DNA of 30,644 nucleotides, from positions 1-30,644 of the forward strand of contig CABRGB010000019.1 in assembly GCA_902470345.1 (NCBI GenBank), read 5' to 3'. This document shows, in pieces, positions 7,035-15,447 of the stretch. Position 1 is the stretch's first letter; each line of letters begins with the position of its first letter. The notes below the pieces were generated by a model. The model was not told the DNA's origin and searched no databases. It saw only the letters and a program-made list of their open reading frames with translations. This DNA is from an uncultured Collinsella sp. Its GTDB lineage: Bacteria; Actinomycetota; Coriobacteriia; Coriobacteriales; Coriobacteriaceae. Position numbers and translations under genes: made by a program.

Positions 7035-7364
7035 TTACTCGTCGACGATCTCGGCGAGCCAGACGTTCAACGTATCGACCTCGGGGCAGCAGAACTTTGC
7101 CGTGCCGGGCTCGTTGCCGGGCACGGTGCCGCCGTAGCGCAGGATGTCGATATAGGGAAAGCCCACGTGGCAGGCCATGGAGCACATCTTGCCGCGGTCG
7201 CGGTCGAAGTCAAAAACGTCGCCGGGCTTGTGACCATGGTGGCAGCGGCACGCACCCAGCTGGTCCACGCAGCTCACGCGGATACGCGGACGCTTGCCAC
7301 GCGGCGCGCCGAGTGGCTTGTTCTCGCCCGCAGGCTTGATGCCGCCCTCGCCAGCATTACTCAT
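7035..7364 (-). CDS. TIGR04076 family protein
   Basis: The 109-residue protein contains the cysteine- and histidine-rich pattern of TIGR04076: RVSCVDQLGACRCHHGHKPG, then GKMCSMACHVGFPYIDILRYGG, then KFCCPE. The conserved Cys and His residues suggest a metal or redox centre, but no function is established for the family. The first ~25 residues are a variable, Gly/Pro-rich extension. The start ATG overlaps the stop of the pyridoxal kinase gene by 8 bases (ATGAGTAA), so the two are translationally coupled and probably share a promoter upstream of the kinase. Confidence 0.8.
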   Translation of the reverse strand: MSNAGEGGIKPAGENKPLGAPRGKRPRIRVSCVDQLGACRCHHGHKPGDVFDFDRDRGKMCSMACHVGFPYIDILRYGGTVPGNEPGTAKFCCPEVDTLNVWLAEIVDE

Positions 7365-8181
7365 GGTCAACCACATCCAGGCAGGCCTCGATGGGAAGGC
7401 CAGCCGACTTGTCCTCTTGGTCGGCATTGCGCTCGATAAGCTCAGCCACCACACGCATGGCATCGGACGTCGCGCGCTGCAAACTCCAACCTGCCATAAC
7501 GCGGCCGACGAGCACCGCCGAGAACGTGTCGCCCGTGCCCGGGAAATACACCGGAATGAGCTCAAAGGGAATCGTAAAGTACTCCCCCGCTACATGGTCG
7601 TAACCGATAACCGCGTTCGTGCCATTGACCACGGCGCTCGTAATGACCACCGACTTGGCACCCAGCTCGCGCACGGCGTCCACAAGGGCGCGGGCCTCAT
7701 CAGGCGTAATTTGCTCGGCGATAGGCCTATCGGCAAGCAGGCACGCCTCGGTATAGTTGGGCACCGCGTAGTCTGCGCACTCCAGCAGGTGCCGCATAAG
7801 GCCAATCGTGGACTCGGGCACGCCCGCATAGAGCTTGCCGTTGTCGCCCATGATGGGGTCAACGAACACCTTGGTGCCCTTTTGCGCACGGCGGTGGCAA
7901 AAGTCCGAGATGATGCGCGTCTCTTCCTCGGTCACGATAAAGCCGGTCGAGATGGCGTCGAACTCAAAGCCGAGCTCCTCCCAGATGGCGAGGCTCTGGC
8001 GCACGTACTCGGTGGTGTCATGGATGTAGAACTTGGGATAGTTGAGCGTATCGGACACAAGTGCCGTCGGCAGGTTATGGATACGGTAACCCATGTGCGA
8101 CAGCACCGGCAGCATGGCGGAAAGCGCGACCTTGCCGTAGCCGCACATATCGTTAATCAGCAGCAGCTGAGTGTTCTTCAT
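7357..8181 (-). CDS. pdxY: pyridoxal/pyridoxamine kinase (PfkB-like superfamily)
   Basis: The 274-residue protein resembles PdxY/PdxK-type vitamin B6 kinases. It begins LLINDMCGYGKVALSAMLPVL, with the substrate-binding region that replaces the usual SxxxxGxAG pattern. It has VDPIMGDNG in the middle and the anion-hole motif GTGDTFSA near the end, whose Asp is the catalytic base. It phosphorylates pyridoxal, pyridoxine or pyridoxamine with ATP to salvage the cofactor pyridoxal phosphate. AGGGGGAC precedes the ATG by about 5 bp. Members from Firmicutes and Actinobacteria are often annotated simply as pyridoxamine kinase, so substrate preference is not certain. It is the first gene of a pair with the TIGR04076 protein. 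Confidence 0.85.
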   Translation of the reverse strand: MKNTQLLLINDMCGYGKVALSAMLPVLSHMGYRIHNLPTALVSDTLNYPKFYIHDTTEYVRQSLAIWEELGFEFDAISTGFIVTEEETRIISDFCHRRAQKGTKVFVDPIMGDNGKLYAGVPESTIGLMRHLLECADYAVPNYTEACLLADRPIAEQITPDEARALVDAVRELGAKSVVITSAVVNGTNAVIGYDHVAGEYFTIPFELIPVYFPGTGDTFSAVLVGRVMAGWSLQRATSDAMRVVAELIERNADQEDKSAGLPIEACLDVVDHE

Positions 8182-8292
8182 GAGTGTCCCCCTTGGATCG
8201 GGCGCGGCGCGATGTCGCCATAGTGCGACTAAGTGTAGCGCAGTGCAATCTAAGTCTTGCCTTCGGATGTAAGACCGAGTTTGGGCGTAATT

Positions 8293-8393
8293 TTGTTCTT
8301 AGAGTTTTTCTGACGCTTCTTATTGCAGAAACTTGGCCTTAGAAGGCGCTATAAAATTCTAAGAACAAGTTTTGGCTCAAATTTGTTCTTAGG
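8293..8393. promoter_or_regulatory. three TTGTTCTTAGA boxes in the fic leader
   Basis: Boxes lie at 8293-8303 (direct), 8358-8368 (inverted) and 8383-8393 (direct, last base G). The second adjoins TATAAA at 8350-8355, a possible -10, and the third overlaps the ribosome binding site of fic. The arrangement suggests repression by a winged-helix protein, plausibly the C-terminal domain of the Fic protein itself. Confidence 0.6.
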
Positions 8394-8402
8394 ACACTAA
8401 CG

Positions 8403-9575
8403 ATGCTCGCACCCATCACACCCGGACGACAGGGAAACGTCAGGCACAACCTTTCAGGAGCCCTCGCCTATGATTCGTTTAGACCCGCCAATATGGATTC
8501 ATTCTTTCCAATCAATTTATCCGCTGATTCCATGCGGCTTGTCTCCGATTGTCGCGCCATACTCGGCGAGGTTGAGGGCATGTCTCGCTTTGTTCCGAAC
8601 ATCGACATGTACCTTTCTATGTACGTTCGCAAGGAAGCGCTCTTGTCCTCTCAAATCGAGGGTACGCAATGTACGTTCGATGATGTTCTTGACCCGTCAA
8701 ACGAATCCAATGCGAGCCGGGACCTAACCGACGTCGTCAACTACACTCGAGCGGTGCAGCAGGCGACCAAGCTCATGGAGGAACTGCCACTCTGTATGAG
8801 GCTGCTCAAATCCGTCCATGCCACATTGCTTGGAAATGGCAGAGGCTCCGACAAGACGCCGGGCCAGTTCAGGACGACTCAGAACTGGGTCGGACCAAAC
8901 GGCTGCACGCTCAATGAGGCCCCGTATGTCCCTCCCAACACGGAGGATATGAAGGAGGCACTTGGCGACCTCGAGCTTTTCATCAACGAGCGTGACGACA
9001 TCGATCCGGTCATCAAGGCCGCTTTGGTGCACTACCAGTTTGAAACCACACACCCGTTCCTCGACGGCAACGGACGCCTCGGGCGTCTGCTCATCCTCCT
9101 TTCGCTCATACATGATGGGGCGCTCACCAAGCCGGTCATCTACCCCTCGTATGAACTCAAACGACACAGGAGCGAATACTACGATTGGCTTATGCGCGTA
9201 AGGCAGAGAGGCGATTTTGAGGGATGGGTTTCGTTTTTCAGCACCTGCTTGCTTGCAAGCGCACGCGAGGCACGGGATTCGATGCGGAAGCTTGTCGACC
9301 TCCATTCGGAAACCGAAAAGCTGATTCGCGAAAAGGCGGGAAGGGCTACGACGAACGCCCTTATGCTACTCGACCTTCTCGAGGGCAATCCGATCGTCGA
9401 CACCGCCTTTGTGTCTGAACGAATGCAGATTAGCAGATCGAGCGCAAACAACCTTATATCCCAATTTACCGATTGGGGCATTCTTGTCCAACGCGATACG
9501 AGCAGGAAACGATACCGCACGTTTTCATATGAGCCATATCTCGCCATCCTCCGAACCGGCGACGAGCCGCTCTAA
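8403..9575 (+). CDS. Fic family protein (AMPylator-type) with C-terminal winged helix
   Basis: The 390-residue protein has the class II Fic layout. An N-terminal inhibitory helix carries SSQIEG at about residues 82-87, whose Glu blocks ATP binding in the resting state. The catalytic loop HPFLDGNGRLGR lies at about 217-228, and a winged helix-turn-helix follows near the C-terminus (TAFVSERMQISRSSANNLISQF). Fic enzymes transfer AMP to hydroxyl side chains of target proteins; the histidine is the base. The terminal DNA-binding domain suggests autoregulation through the repeated boxes in the leader. No partner antitoxin gene is present, as expected when the inhibitory helix is in the same chain. 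The target is unknown. Confidence 0.88.
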   Translation: MLAPITPGRQGNVRHNLSGALAYDSFRPANMDSFFPINLSADSMRLVSDCRAILGEVEGMSRFVPNIDMYLSMYVRKEALLSSQIEGTQCTFDDVLDPSNESNASRDLTDVVNYTRAVQQATKLMEELPLCMRLLKSVHATLLGNGRGSDKTPGQFRTTQNWVGPNGCTLNEAPYVPPNTEDMKEALGDLELFINERDDIDPVIKAALVHYQFETTHPFLDGNGRLGRLLILLSLIHDGALTKPVIYPSYELKRHRSEYYDWLMRVRQRGDFEGWVSFFSTCLLASAREARDSMRKLVDLHSETEKLIREKAGRATTNALMLLDLLEGNPIVDTAFVSERMQISRSSANNLISQFTDWGILVQRDTSRKRYRTFSYEPYLAILRTGDEPL

Positions 9576-9588
9576 GTCCCGGAAAGCC

Positions 9589-9626
9589 AAGGGGGCGAAA
9601 CCGGCAACTGCCAGTCTCGCCCCCTT
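9589..9626 (+). terminator. hairpin terminator after fic
   Basis: A perfect 10-bp stem AAGGGGGCGA (9589-9598) with TCGCCCCCTT (9617-9626), 14 bp after the fic stop. The loop holds a small GGCAACTGCC hairpin. There is no T-tract beyond the CTT of the stem, so efficiency is uncertain. Confidence 0.6.
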
Positions 9627-9744
9627 AATGAACCTATCGGAAACTCCGGGATACGCCGTGGCCCGCTGAATCTACGCTGCAAAGACTGTCCAAGATTCCC
9701 CTGGCACCGGCATCCCAGCACTGCCACAAAATCGATTCGGTACC

Positions 9745-9804
9745 TTGACAATCAGTTAGGTACCTCTAGAATCACTTAGGTACAAAACAATTCCTCTACC
9801 TAAC
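9745..9804 (+). promoter_or_regulatory. promoter with repeated GTTAGGTAC boxes
   Basis: The -35 TTGACA (9745-9750) and -10 TAGAAT (9767-9772) are 16 bp apart. GTTAGGTAC at 9755-9763 lies in the spacer, CTTAGGTAC at 9775-9783 follows the -10, and the inverted TACCTAAC is at 9797-9804. The first two are exactly 20 bp apart. The MarR protein encoded next is the likely ligand, giving classic self-repression of the exporter operon. Confidence 0.7.
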
Positions 9805-9828
9805 TAAAGAAAGGAGCAGCACTAATTC

Positions 9829-10335
9829 ATGTGCGATGAACCTCTTAGCCTTTGTTCGCACGAGCCCGGCGGTGACCCGTCGCAACCGGTAGACATACCC
9901 GAAGCGGTCAGCGCTGAAGACAAACTCGCCAAGCGCATCCTGAGCGGCCTGGGCTTTTGCGGCCATTACATGCATTTTCATGGCGGAGGCGTGTCCGGCA
10001 AGGCGCCCATCATCTGCCTGCTGGCCAAGCAACCCGGCGGCGAGATGTCGCAGCAGGAACTCGGCATGCACTTCGACCTCAAGCCGGGGTCGCTTTCCGA
10101 GATCCTGTCCAAGCTCGAGCTCAACGGCCTCATCGAGCGCAGCCGTAACCCCAAGGATCGCCGGCAACTCACCATTCGCCTGACTGAAACCGGCCGAGAA
10201 AACGCCCGCATCGACCAGGCGGCCCGCATCCGCTTTAGAAAACAGGCCTTTAGCGCGCTCACCCACGACGAGCGCGAGGACCTCGCCGAAATGCTCGATA
10301 AAATCCGCGTAACCTGGGAGGAACTGGATGATTAA
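9829..10335 (+). CDS. MarR family transcriptional regulator
   Basis: The 168-residue protein has the MarR winged helix: MSQQELGMHFDLKPGSLSEILSKLELNGLIERSRNPKDRRQLTIRLTETG spans the recognition helix and the wing with the conserved D-R-R of the beta-hairpin. About 40 extra residues, including an acidic Pro/Gly-rich part, precede the domain. MarR dimers bind palindromes and release them when they bind small toxic molecules. Here the dimer would repress its own operon through the boxes at 9755-9804, and so control the exporter. AAAGGAG precedes the ATG, but the spacing of about 12 bp is long. The stop overlaps the next gene's ATG by 8 bases (ATGATTAA). Confidence 0.88.
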   Translation: MCDEPLSLCSHEPGGDPSQPVDIPEAVSAEDKLAKRILSGLGFCGHYMHFHGGGVSGKAPIICLLAKQPGGEMSQQELGMHFDLKPGSLSEILSKLELNGLIERSRNPKDRRQLTIRLTETGRENARIDQAARIRFRKQAFSALTHDEREDLAEMLDKIRVTWEELDD

Positions 10336-12142
10336 AACCCTCATGGGCAGCATCCGCGACTATATGAAAGTCACCGTTGCCACGCCGTTGCTCGTGCTTG
10401 GCGAGGTGCTCTGCGAGATGCTGATTCCATTTATCACCGCCAACCTGATCGACGCCATCAAAGACGGCGTCACCGTAGCCGAGATGCTTCCCACCGCGGG
10501 CTTTTTGGTGCTCATCGCGCTGACGTCGCTTGCTTTTGGTGCCGCCGCCGGCGTCACCTGCAGCCATGCGAGCTGCGGCTTCGCCAAGAACCTGCGTCAC
10601 GACCTGTTCTACAAGATCCAGACGTTCAGCTTTGCCAACATCGATGAGTTCTCGAGCTCCTCGCTCGTCACGCGCCTGACCACCGACATCAACAACGTGC
10701 AGCAGGCCTTTATGATGATCATCCGTATCGCCGTGCGCGCGCCGCTGGTATTGATCTTCGCCTTTACCATGGCGTTTATCATGGGCGGCAGCATTGCCAT
10801 GGTCTACCTGGTCATCATTCCGCTGCTGGGCTTTGGACTGTTCTTTATCATCTTTAAGGTGCGCCCCATCTTCTCGCGCGTGTTCCACAAGTACGACGCC
10901 CTTAACGAGTCCGTCGAGGAAAACGTCACCGGCATGCGCGTGGTCAAGAGCTATGTGCGCGAAGACTTTGAGAAGGAGAAGTTCGCGACCGCTGCACGCG
11001 ACGTCCAGATGGACTTCACCCGCGCCGAGAAGCTGCTCGCCTTTAACAACCCCATGATGAACATCTGCGTCAACGGCGCGTTTGTCGTCATCATCTACCT
11101 GGGCTCCAAGCTCATCATCACGAGCCAGGGCACGCTGTTCGACGTGGGCCAGCTCTCCTCGACCTTTACCTATGGTTTCCAGATTCTCATGAGCCTGATG
11201 CAGCTGTCGATGATCTTTGTCATGGTGACCATGGCCGACGAATCGGCACACCGCATTGCCGAGGTGCTGGCCGCCGAGCCCACGATCGCCGATCCCGCCG
11301 AGCCCGTGCTCGAGGTTGCCGACGGTTCCATCGACTTTGACCACGTGAGCTTTAAGTATTCCAAGCATGCGAAGCGCCAGGCGCTCGACGATATCGACCT
11401 GCACATTACGAGCGGCGAGACCATCGGCATCATCGGCGGCACCGGCTCGGCCAAGTCCACGCTCGTAAACCTCATCGCCCGCCTGTACGACACCACCGAA
11501 GGCGCTGTGCGCGTGGGCGGCGTGGACGTGCGCGACTACGACCTGGACGCGCTGCGTCACCAGGTCGCCATGGTGCTGCAGAAAAACGTGCTGTTTAGCG
11601 GCACCATCGCCGAGAACCTGCGTTGGGGCGACCCGAACGCCACCGACGAGGAAGTCCGCGAGGCGGCGCATCTGGCCTGCGCCGACGAGTTTGTCGACGG
11701 TTTCCCCAAGGGCTACGACACCTGGATCGAACAGGGCGGCTCTAATGTTTCGGGCGGTCAGAAGCAGCGCCTGTGCATTGCACGCGCCCTGCTGCGTCGC
11801 CCCAAGATCTTGATCCTGGACGACTCCACCAGCGCCGTTGACACCAAGACCGACGCTAAGATTCGCGCAGGACTGGCAAGCTATCTGCCCAACACGACCA
11901 AGCTCATCATCGCCCAGCGCATCAGCTCCGTGCAGGACGCAGACCGCATCATTGTAATGGAGGGCGGCCGCATCGCGCAGATCGGCAACCATGACGAGCT
12001 GCTTAAGACGAGCGAGATCTACCGCGAGACCTTTACCTCGCAAAACAAGATGTCTGCCGAGGGCGAAGGGGCCGTCGAAGCCGACACCGTGGCATCCGTA
12101 ACGCAAGCTCAGACCCAGGAAGGAGGCGAGGCACATGAGTAA
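10328..12142 (+). CDS. ABC exporter half-transporter with degenerate ATP site
   Basis: The 604-residue protein has a type I exporter membrane domain of about six helices (residues 1-310) and a nucleotide-binding domain (about 335-575). Its Walker A is GGTGSAKST, with Ala where the invariant Gly before Lys is expected. The signature is VSGGQ. Walker B reads LILDDSTSAVD, with Asp replacing the catalytic Glu, and the switch histidine is Gln in IAQRISS (about 529). These changes are typical of the non-hydrolysing member of heterodimeric exporters. It would pair with the protein encoded immediately downstream to expel lipophilic or toxic compounds. GGGAGG precedes the ATG; the stop overlaps the next ATG by 8 bases. 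Confidence 0.9.
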   Translation: MIKTLMGSIRDYMKVTVATPLLVLGEVLCEMLIPFITANLIDAIKDGVTVAEMLPTAGFLVLIALTSLAFGAAAGVTCSHASCGFAKNLRHDLFYKIQTFSFANIDEFSSSSLVTRLTTDINNVQQAFMMIIRIAVRAPLVLIFAFTMAFIMGGSIAMVYLVIIPLLGFGLFFIIFKVRPIFSRVFHKYDALNESVEENVTGMRVVKSYVREDFEKEKFATAARDVQMDFTRAEKLLAFNNPMMNICVNGAFVVIIYLGSKLIITSQGTLFDVGQLSSTFTYGFQILMSLMQLSMIFVMVTMADESAHRIAEVLAAEPTIADPAEPVLEVADGSIDFDHVSFKYSKHAKRQALDDIDLHITSGETIGIIGGTGSAKSTLVNLIARLYDTTEGAVRVGGVDVRDYDLDALRHQVAMVLQKNVLFSGTIAENLRWGDPNATDEEVREAAHLACADEFVDGFPKGYDTWIEQGGSNVSGGQKQRLCIARALLRRPKILILDDSTSAVDTKTDAKIRAGLASYLPNTTKLIIAQRISSVQDADRIIVMEGGRIAQIGNHDELLKTSEIYRETFTSQNKMSAEGEGAVEADTVASVTQAQTQEGGEAHE

Positions 12143-14054
12143 GGCAACGACCGCCGAGCGCGCGCTCAACCGCAAGGGTGGCACCATGTCGCGCCTCATC
12201 AAGACGCTCTTTGGCTTCTACCCCGTGCTTTTGCCCCTCGTCGTCGCCGGCGTGGTGCTCTGCGCCATCATCAACTCCATCGGCGCGACCTTCCTTCAGA
12301 GCGCCCTGCAGATTATTAGCGAATCGTGGCAGTCGGGCGATTGGGAAGCCGCACAGCCCAAGATTCTGCAGCTCGTGACCACCCTCGCCTGCATCTACGG
12401 CGTCGGTGTCCTGTCCTCGCTCTTCTGGAACCGCGCCATGGCTATCGTCACGCAGGGCTCGCTCGAGAAGCTGCGCGAGATGATGTTCAACCGCATGCAG
12501 GACCTGCCGATCCGCTACTTCGACACGCACCAGCGCGGCGATATCATGAGCCACTACACCAACGACATCGACACGCTGCGTCAGATGATCAGCCAGTCGC
12601 TGCCCAACCTGCTCATGACGATCATCGTCATCGTCACGGTGTTCTTTATCATGCTGTACTACAGCGTGTGGATGTGCCTGGTCATCATCGCCGGCGTCGC
12701 CTTTATGACCTTTATGACCAAGCTGCTCGGCTCCAACTCCGCGCGCTTCTTCATTGCGCAGCAGACCGAGCTCGGCGTGGTCGAGGGCCATATCGAGGAA
12801 GTCATGAACGGCCAGAAGGTCGTCAAGGCGTTCTGCCACGAGTCTGCCGCCGAGGCCGATTTTGACGAGCGCAACGAAAAGCTCTTCGAGGTCTCGCAGA
12901 AGGCCAACATGTACGCCAACATCCTCATGCCCATCCTTATGAACCTGGGAAACCTGCTCTACGTGCTGGTCGCACTGGCAGGCGGCATTTTCCTGGCGCT
13001 GGGCGTGCCCAACCTGAGCATCTCGGGCATGGCGCTGTCCATCGCAGTCGTAGTGCCGTTCCTCAACATGACCAAGCAGTTCTGCGGACAGATCGGCCAG
13101 ATCTCGCAGCAGATCAACGCCGTGGTCATGGGCCTCGCCGGCGCCGACCGCATCTTTGAGCTCATCGACGAGAAGCCCGAGGCCGATGAAGGCTACGTGA
13201 CGCTCGTCAACGCGCAGGTGAACCCCGATACCTGGGAGTTCGAGGAGGCCGACCACCACACCGGCATGTGGGCATGGAAACACCCGCACCGCGCAACCGG
13301 CGAGATCGAGTACGTACCGCTGCGCGGCGACCTGGTCATGGACAACGTCGACTTTGGCTACACGCCCGACCACGAGGTGCTGCACGGCGTGTCCGTGTTT
13401 GCCAAGCCGGGCCAGAAGGTCGCGTTTGTCGGCGCCACCGGTGCCGGTAAGACGACCATCACCAACCTCATCAACCGCTTCTACGACATCGCCGACGGCA
13501 AGATCCGCTACGACGGCATCAACGTCAACAAGATCCGCAAGGCCGATCTGCGCCGCTCGCTGGGCGTCGTGCTGCAGGACGTGAACCTGTTCACCGGCAC
13601 CGTGATGGATAACATCCGCTACGGCAACCTGGACGCCACCGACGAGGAGTGCATCGCGGCGGCAAAGCTCGCGGGCGCGGACGACTTTATCACCCGCCTG
13701 CCCGACGGCTACGACACCATGCTCACCGGCAACGGCGCACAGCTGTCGCAGGGCCAGCGCCAGCTGATTTCGATCGCACGCGCCGCCGTCGCCGATCCGC
13801 CGGCAATGATTCTGGACGAGGCCACGAGCTCCATCGACACCCGCACCGAGGCCATCGTACAGGCCGGCATGGATAAGCTCATGGAGGGCCGCACGACGTT
13901 TGTCATCGCGCACCGCCTGTCCACCGTGCGCAACTCCGACGCGATCATCTGCCTGGACCACGGCCGCATTATCGAGCGCGGTAACCACGACGAGCTGATC
14001 GCCAAGCGCGGATACTACTACCAGCTCTATACCGGAGCGTTTGAGCTGGAGTAG
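12135..14054 (+). CDS. ABC exporter half-transporter, catalytic partner
   Basis: The 639-residue protein has a membrane domain of about six helices and a nucleotide-binding domain with a canonical Walker A GATGAGKTT (about 433-441), Walker B MILDEATSSID with the catalytic Glu, and the switch His in IAHRLST. Its signature motif is LSQGQ rather than LSGGQ. Between the two domains is an extra segment of about 50 residues rich in Asp, Glu, His and Trp (around 350-395) that the partner lacks. The canonical site would form from this Walker A/B and the VSGGQ of the partner. AAGGAGG lies 8 bp before the ATG, so the first ATG is preferred over the one 16 codons in. Confidence 0.9.
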   Translation: MSKATTAERALNRKGGTMSRLIKTLFGFYPVLLPLVVAGVVLCAIINSIGATFLQSALQIISESWQSGDWEAAQPKILQLVTTLACIYGVGVLSSLFWNRAMAIVTQGSLEKLREMMFNRMQDLPIRYFDTHQRGDIMSHYTNDIDTLRQMISQSLPNLLMTIIVIVTVFFIMLYYSVWMCLVIIAGVAFMTFMTKLLGSNSARFFIAQQTELGVVEGHIEEVMNGQKVVKAFCHESAAEADFDERNEKLFEVSQKANMYANILMPILMNLGNLLYVLVALAGGIFLALGVPNLSISGMALSIAVVVPFLNMTKQFCGQIGQISQQINAVVMGLAGADRIFELIDEKPEADEGYVTLVNAQVNPDTWEFEEADHHTGMWAWKHPHRATGEIEYVPLRGDLVMDNVDFGYTPDHEVLHGVSVFAKPGQKVAFVGATGAGKTTITNLINRFYDIADGKIRYDGINVNKIRKADLRRSLGVVLQDVNLFTGTVMDNIRYGNLDATDEECIAAAKLAGADDFITRLPDGYDTMLTGNGAQLSQGQRQLISIARAAVADPPAMILDEATSSIDTRTEAIVQAGMDKLMEGRTTFVIAHRLSTVRNSDAIICLDHGRIIERGNHDELIAKRGYYYQLYTGAFELE

Positions 14055-14178
14055 TTCGGCTCGCCGAGATGGCCGATTTGCCGCTCATTCGTCGGGCATG
14101 ACCCTAAGGTCAATGCCCTCCTCTTTCGGGGCAAATCGACTCATCTCAACGACCCAAACACAATGCGCCGCAACGAAT

Positions 14179-14215
14179 AAAGCCTCCGCAGCACACACGA
14201 GCTGCGGAGGCTTTT
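14179..14215. terminator. bidirectional terminator
   Basis: A perfect 14-bp stem AAAGCCTCCGCAGC (14179-14192) with 14201-14214 and an 8-nt loop, ending in TTTT on the plus strand and TTTATT on the minus strand. It lies between the converging exporter and diguanylate cyclase genes. Confidence 0.85.
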
Positions 14216-14235
14216 CTATGCCTTTTGTTACAAGC

Positions 14236-15327
14236 TTACCGTTCCTCGCGTTGCGGGTCGGCTGTTTCGGCTGCCTTTACGCGGTTCTTGTCGATGTACA
14301 TGTTTTTGTCGGCCTGGGAAAAGAGTTCGCGCATGGTAGGCGGCTCGTCAAAATCACTGGAAAGTGCATAGCCCACCGCGTAGCTGATGGGCATATCGGG
14401 GTGGACTTCGGAATACTCGTTCACGTTCGCGCGAATCCGAGCGAGACAGGACTCCACGGCAGCCCGGTCGGCATCCCACAGCACCGCGATAAACTCATCG
14501 CCGCCGTCGCGACCCATAAAGCACGTCTCCGACGCCACACTTCCCAGTTGCTGGGCAAAAGAGCGGATGTATTCGTCGCCCTTCTCGTGACCAAAGCTGT
14601 TATTGACCGTATGCAGATTGTTAAGGTCGAAGACGCACACCGCAACGGGCGCCTCCGCGGAGACAGGCTGCTCCTGCCCCAAGATCTCCTCGCACTTGTT
14701 CTTGTTGGGCAGTCCCGTGGCTTCGTCGAGATAGACTTTGCTCTGCAGTTCGCGATTGAGCGCGGCAGTTCGCACCGCGCGAACAAGTTCAACCGCAAAG
14801 GTCGCCACCAAGCCCACGATGTCGATGATCACCAGGCCCTCGAGATAGTTGAGCGCCGACGCCTTCTCCTGAGAGTAGTCCTCTGCGAGTCGCGTAGCAT
14901 CGTCGCAAATGCCAAAGAACTCCTCGCTCATGGAGATGATGTCGGTGTTCTCGTAGCCGACTTCGCGCACGCGGATGATCTCGGCGCAAAGCTCATCAAA
15001 ATAGTTTGCAAGCTCGGTCATCTTTGCCTGATACTCATCGTCGTCGAGACGGACGAGGTTAAGGTCGTCACTTCCGTAACGCAAACCGTTGATGTATGAA
15101 TCCACGGCCTTGAGCAGGTCATCTTGAGGCTGGCCCGCGTCCTCGAGCTTAACGATTCGCTGCGTGGTACCGCGCACCAGACCGGCGTAGTTGACCACGC
15201 GCGCCGTGCCCTGGATATCGGAGACGAGCAGCATAACATTGATGAAGAAGAAGATGAGAACTGCCGTGAGCACCATCATGAGCAGGCGCACCGCCTGGCT
15301 GGCCTTCTTGGCGACAGAAGTATTCAC
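14236..15327 (-). CDS. membrane-bound diguanylate cyclase (GGDEF)
   Basis: The protein has a first transmembrane helix (LLMMVLTAVLIFFFINVMLL), an extracytoplasmic helical sensor of about 130 residues beginning ARVVNYAGLVRGTTQRIVKL (similar to PilJ-type sensor modules), a second helix and a C-terminal GGDEF domain. The catalytic motif GRDGGDEF is intact (GGDEF at about 275-279 counting from the GTG), so synthesis of cyclic di-GMP from GTP is expected. The usual inhibitory RxxD site five residues before GGDEF is replaced by SETC, so product inhibition is probably absent. I prefer the GTG at 15327, with GGGGGA about 8 bp upstream, giving 363 residues. An ATG at 15384 would add 19 residues but has no ribosome binding site. 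Confidence 0.85.
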   Translation of the reverse strand: MNTSVAKKASQAVRLLMMVLTAVLIFFFINVMLLVSDIQGTARVVNYAGLVRGTTQRIVKLEDAGQPQDDLLKAVDSYINGLRYGSDDLNLVRLDDDEYQAKMTELANYFDELCAEIIRVREVGYENTDIISMSEEFFGICDDATRLAEDYSQEKASALNYLEGLVIIDIVGLVATFAVELVRAVRTAALNRELQSKVYLDEATGLPNKNKCEEILGQEQPVSAEAPVAVCVFDLNNLHTVNNSFGHEKGDEYIRSFAQQLGSVASETCFMGRDGGDEFIAVLWDADRAAVESCLARIRANVNEYSEVHPDMPISYAVGYALSSDFDEPPTMRELFSQADKNMYIDKNRVKAAETADPQREER

Positions 15328-15447
15328 AAGTTCAATCCCCCAAATGGCAAAAGAGTAGGTGGCGCATAACGTCTTGTAAATCATGCGGGGTCAACTCTAC
15401 CAGATGATTTTTCTAGGACGGGGATTAAAGAATCATCGACACGATAG

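Noticed and set aside
10259..12202. Very long minus-strand open frame (647 codons) opposite the first ABC gene, and similar ones opposite the second ABC gene and the SDR/MFS genes.
   Set aside because: GC-rich coding DNA gives long antisense frames. Their His/Asp/Gly/Val-rich composition mirrors the sense codons, and the sense strands encode clear families.
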